From: an uncultured Pelagibacteraceae bacterium
Lineage (GTDB): Bacteria > Pseudomonadota > Alphaproteobacteria > Pelagibacterales > Pelagibacteraceae
Length of the DNA: 40,265 nucleotides
NCBI GenBank assembly: GCA_902604065.1
Contig: CACKXF010000010.1
Coordinates: 1-40,265 of the forward strand
Direction of reading: 5' to 3'
The translations under genes and the position numbers were made by a program. The stretch's first letter is position 1. Each line of letters opens with the position of its first letter. The notes beneath the pieces were generated by a model, which was not told the origin of the DNA, made no database searches, and was given only the letters and a program-made list of their open reading frames with translations. This document shows, piece after piece, positions 37,684-40,265 of the stretch.

Positions 37684-38130
37684 ATGTTTTTATCAAGCTA
37701 CGAAAACAATATAGACAAAAAAGGGAGAGTATCAGTGCCAGCTTCATTTAGATCTTTTCTTTCCTCTCAAGGTTACAATGGTTTTATTTCTTATCCGTCT
37801 TTTAGCAATCAGGCTTTGGAATGTTGCACTCAAGATAGAATTGAAATGCTTTCTAACTCCATAGATACATTAAACCCATTTGAGGAAAAACGAGATTATT
37901 TTGCTACTGCAATTTTATCAGATAGCTCAAATTTACTTTTTGATACAGAGGGAAGAGTTCAGTTTTCACAAAAACTTTTAAAATTTGCTAAGATAAGTAG
38001 AGAGGTTTTATTTGTAGGATTGGGCAAAACCTTTCAAGTTTGGAATCCTACAAATTTTGAAAAATTTAAATCTTTAGCAAGAAAAAAAGCTTTACAAAGT
38101 AGAGCTTCACTTAAATGGAATAACAATTAA
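37684..38130 (+). CDS. mraZ: Transcriptional regulator MraZ
   Basis: MraZ is a ring-forming DNA-binding protein of the AbrB/SpoVT swapped-hairpin fold that regulates the division and cell-wall (dcw) cluster, including itself. Two repeats of the DxxGR motif are visible: NNIDKKGRVSVPASFR (about residues 8-23) and LLFDTEGRVQFSQKLLKFAKI (about 79-99), followed by VGLGKTFQVWNP. The length of 148 residues is normal. An in-frame TAG at 37663 fixes the ATG at 37684 as the start; no good Shine-Dalgarno site lies at the right distance. ftsZ follows directly, an unusual dcw order. Confidence 0.95.
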   Translation: MFLSSYENNIDKKGRVSVPASFRSFLSSQGYNGFISYPSFSNQALECCTQDRIEMLSNSIDTLNPFEEKRDYFATAILSDSSNLLFDTEGRVQFSQKLLKFAKISREVLFVGLGKTFQVWNPTNFEKFKSLARKKALQSRASLKWNNN

Positions 38131-38136
38131 TTAAAA

Positions 38137-38144
38137 AAGGAGGG
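38137..38144 (+). promoter_or_regulatory. Strong ribosome-binding site of ftsZ
   Basis: AAGGAGGG ends 4 bp before the ftsZ ATG at 38149. It is the best Shine-Dalgarno match that I noticed in the window, where most genes have none, and agrees with the high FtsZ level needed for division. Confidence 0.8.
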
Positions 38145-38148
38145 AGAT

Positions 38149-39606
38149 ATGAGTATCAATGTTGGTGGGGGACAATTAAAAGAACTTAAGCCTAGAATTT
38201 TAGTTATGGGAATAGGTGGAGCTGGAGGAAATGCTATTAATGCGATGATCGAGTCAGGTCTTAGTGGAGTAGAATTCGTAGCTGTTAATACCGATGCTCA
38301 GGATTTAAGTGCAAACAAAGCTGATGCTAAGATTCAAATTGGTATGAATTTAACAAAAGGATTAGGAGCGGGAGCAAAACATGATATTGGTCAGGCTGCT
38401 GCTGACGAGTCATTAAATGAGATAGTTAGCTTTATTCAAGGTAGTAATATGATTTTTATTACTTCTGGAATGGGAGGTGGGACTGGAACAGGCGCTTCTC
38501 ATATTATTGCAAGAGCAGCTAAAGAATTAAATATTTTAACAGTAGGAGTTACAACCCTTCCTTTTGCATATGAAGGACCTAAAAGAATGCGAAGAGCAGT
38601 GGCAGGATTAGAAGAATTAAAAAAACATCTTGATACAGTTATAGTAGTTCCAAATCAAAATCTTTTTAAAATTGCTAATGAAGGAACTACATTAAAAGAA
38701 GCATTCACACTATCGAATGATGTTTTAAAACACGGAGTACAAAGCGTCACAGATTTGATGGTAAGACCAGGAATGGTAAACTTGGACTTTGCTGATGTAG
38801 AAACTGTCATGAGTGCAATGGGTAAAGCTATGATGGGCACAGGAGAAGCTGAAGGAGAAAATAGAGCTACAGTTGCAACTGAAATGGCTTTAAATAATCC
38901 TCTGATCGATGAGTATTCTTTAAAGGGTGCTAAAGGCTTATTAGTTAATATTACTGGTGGTGAAGATATTACTTTGTTTGAAGTCGATCAGTCGGTAAAT
39001 AAAATAAGAGCAGAAGTCGACCCTGAAGCAGAGTTAATATTTGGTGCTATTCAAGATGAAAAGATGAATGGTAAAATTCGAGTTTCAATAGTAGCAACAT
39101 CTTTAGATGGAAATAGACCAGACTCAAAAACTGTTTTGAATATGGTAACTCGTATCCAAAATAGAAATCCAGGTTATTCAGATAATCTTTTTTCTAATAA
39201 AAACTTGGAAAAAAACGTTATTAATTCAATTAATGGAGCTAACGCTCTTAAACTTGATGAAGAATATGAAGTTAATTCATCAGAAAGCTTAAATGACAAT
39301 CAAGAAGAGAACAAAACTAATAATCTTGATGAAGAAAAAGAAGTTGTTTCTAATGGAATTTCAATAGAAAATGCATCCTACATAGAAGACAACATAGATA
39401 TAGACAACCATTCTAATAGCAAAAGAGAAGTAGAAGAAGAAACTCCTCAATTATTTTCTGAAGAAAATCATTATATTGAGACTGATCTAGGCGTGGAAAA
39501 TCAAATAAATATAGATGAAAAAGAAAATGAAAAACTTTTTGATAGGCCGCTTAGCGAAGAAGAAGAGTTTGAAATACCTGCTTTTTTGAGAAAACAAAAG
39601 TTTTAA
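38149..39606 (+). CDS. ftsZ: Cell division protein FtsZ
   Basis: FtsZ is the tubulin-like GTPase that forms the division ring. The nucleotide-binding core has GIGGAGGNAINAMIES (residues 22-37), the tubulin signature GGGTGTGAS (about 108-116) and the T7 synergy-loop region VNLDFADVETVMSAMGKAMMGTG (about 208-230). The core ends around 330. A long acidic, Asn/Glu-rich unstructured linker covers about 335-470, and the C-terminal peptide EIPAFLRKQKF binds FtsA and other partners. The full length is 485 residues. It lies between mraZ and rsmH instead of after ftsQA. Confidence 0.98.
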   Translation: MSINVGGGQLKELKPRILVMGIGGAGGNAINAMIESGLSGVEFVAVNTDAQDLSANKADAKIQIGMNLTKGLGAGAKHDIGQAAADESLNEIVSFIQGSNMIFITSGMGGGTGTGASHIIARAAKELNILTVGVTTLPFAYEGPKRMRRAVAGLEELKKHLDTVIVVPNQNLFKIANEGTTLKEAFTLSNDVLKHGVQSVTDLMVRPGMVNLDFADVETVMSAMGKAMMGTGEAEGENRATVATEMALNNPLIDEYSLKGAKGLLVNITGGEDITLFEVDQSVNKIRAEVDPEAELIFGAIQDEKMNGKIRVSIVATSLDGNRPDSKTVLNMVTRIQNRNPGYSDNLFSNKNLEKNVINSINGANALKLDEEYEVNSSESLNDNQEENKTNNLDEEKEVVSNGISIENASYIEDNIDIDNHSNSKREVEEETPQLFSEENHYIETDLGVENQINIDEKENEKLFDRPLSEEEEFEIPAFLRKQKF

Positions 39607-39624
39607 TGTTGACCTTAATTCATA

Positions 39625-40265
39625 ATGAAATCACCCAACACATCGCTGGACATAAATCATATTCCAGTGATGCTGAAAGAGGTTATAAAAATTTGTTCTC
39701 CTAAGCAGGGAGACAATATCCTAGACTGTACATTTGGAGGCGGAGGGTATTCTAAAGAGTTATTAAAATTTTCATCCACAAATATAATTGCGTTTGATAG
39801 AGATAAAGAAGTTCTGCCTGTAGCAAATTTTATAAAAAAAAAATTTCACAAAAGGTTTAATTTTCATCTTAGTAAATTTAGCAATATCGATAAACTTCCA
39901 GAAAGAAGTGTTGATGCTGTAATTTTTGATTTAGGTGTTTCATCATTACAACTTGATAATTTAGAAAGAGGGTTTTCTTTTAAATCAAAAAGTGACTTAG
40001 ATATGGATATGGGTTTAGCAGCTTTATCTGCGAAAGATGTAATAAATAATTATGATGGCAAAATTTTAAGAAATATAATTAGGCATTTAGGAGATGAAAA
40101 GCAAGCATCTTCTATAACAAAAAATATTTTAATTAAGAGGAAATCAACAATTATAAAAACAACCGATGAATTGGTTGATATTATTAAAAAAAGTAAAAAA
40201 AAAGTCTTTAATCAAAAAATAGACGTTTGCACCAAAACATTTCAAGCAATTCGTATTTTTGTAAA
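39625..40265 (+). CDS. rsmH: 16S rRNA (cytosine-1402 N4)-methyltransferase, N-terminal part
   Basis: RsmH (MraW) methylates C1402 of 16S rRNA, which lies in the P site. The gene begins at ATG 39625, 18 bp after ftsZ (in-frame TAA at 39616 excludes an earlier start) and runs past the window end, giving 213 codons here. Motifs are HIPVMLKEV (residues 12-20), the SAM-binding DCTFGGGGYS and FDRD, DLGVSSLQLDNLERGFSF, DMDMG and, at the edge, KTFQAIRIFV. All are diagnostic of the family. Confidence 0.95.
   Translation, partial: MKSPNTSLDINHIPVMLKEVIKICSPKQGDNILDCTFGGGGYSKELLKFSSTNIIAFDRDKEVLPVANFIKKKFHKRFNFHLSKFSNIDKLPERSVDAVIFDLGVSSLQLDNLERGFSFKSKSDLDMDMGLAALSAKDVINNYDGKILRNIIRHLGDEKQASSITKNILIKRKSTIIKTTDELVDIIKKSKKKVFNQKIDVCTKTFQAIRIFV

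Overview
The window is a compact, AT-rich (roughly 30% GC by eye) bacterial chromosome segment. Lysine/asparagine/isoleucine-rich proteins, poly-A runs, very short intergenic gaps, many overlapping gene ends, few strong Shine-Dalgarno sites, a three-gene petABC bc1 operon and alphaproteobacterial-type RpoD, UvrB, FtsZ and class A RNase P RNA all point to a streamlined marine alphaproteobacterium, most likely SAR11 (Pelagibacterales) or a similar lineage. I saw no mobile element, CRISPR array or phage gene. This is core genome rather than an accessory island.

Layout. 1-3360: the end of ispE, tRNA-Gln(TTG), the CCA-adding enzyme gene only 5 bp after the tRNA, then greA, hemF and trmL on the minus strand. 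3437-5989: petABC (Rieske, cytochrome b, cytochrome c1). 5966-9353: minus-strand ychF, pth, rplY (L25/Ctc) and prs. 9404-11978: minus-strand lgt, a MidA-type methyltransferase and pgeF, with plus-strand ubiK beside them. 12252-14659: a three-gene regulatory operon (MarR-type, OmpR-type, EnvZ-type), divergent from ilvE. 15624-21345: a tight minus-strand operon uvrB, pteridine-reductase-like SDR, folB, uvrC, pgsA. 21386-26125: aspartate aminotransferase, an ADP-ribosylglycohydrolase-like gene, trxB, and an ELM1-family gene overlapping a 2OG-Fe(II) oxygenase gene. 26129-30539: carA and carB on the minus strand. 30662-34932: yqeY, dnaG, rpoD and a CAT-anticodon tRNA. 34938-36311: mlaA and mlaC. 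36418-40265: a cytoplasmic-type amidase, rnpB, mraZ, ftsZ and the start of rsmH (cut by the window edge).

The genes cover respiration (bc1, ubiquinone accessory factor, haem), translation and tRNA maturation (cca, RNase P, pth, TrmL, L25), nucleotide supply (prs, carAB), nucleotide excision repair, the replication/transcription start (primase and sigma-70), outer-membrane lipid transport and cell division. The points most worth a second look are: three TCCCA repeats at exact 10-bp spacing over the mraZ promoter (likely an MraZ operator), ftsZ lying between mraZ and rsmH, loss of three of four zinc ligands in DnaG, the altered metal motif in the ADP-ribosylglycohydrolase-like protein, the ELM1/2OG-oxygenase gene pair, and the tRNA-Gln/cca arrangement. 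I found no convincing multi-gene system that is wholly new.
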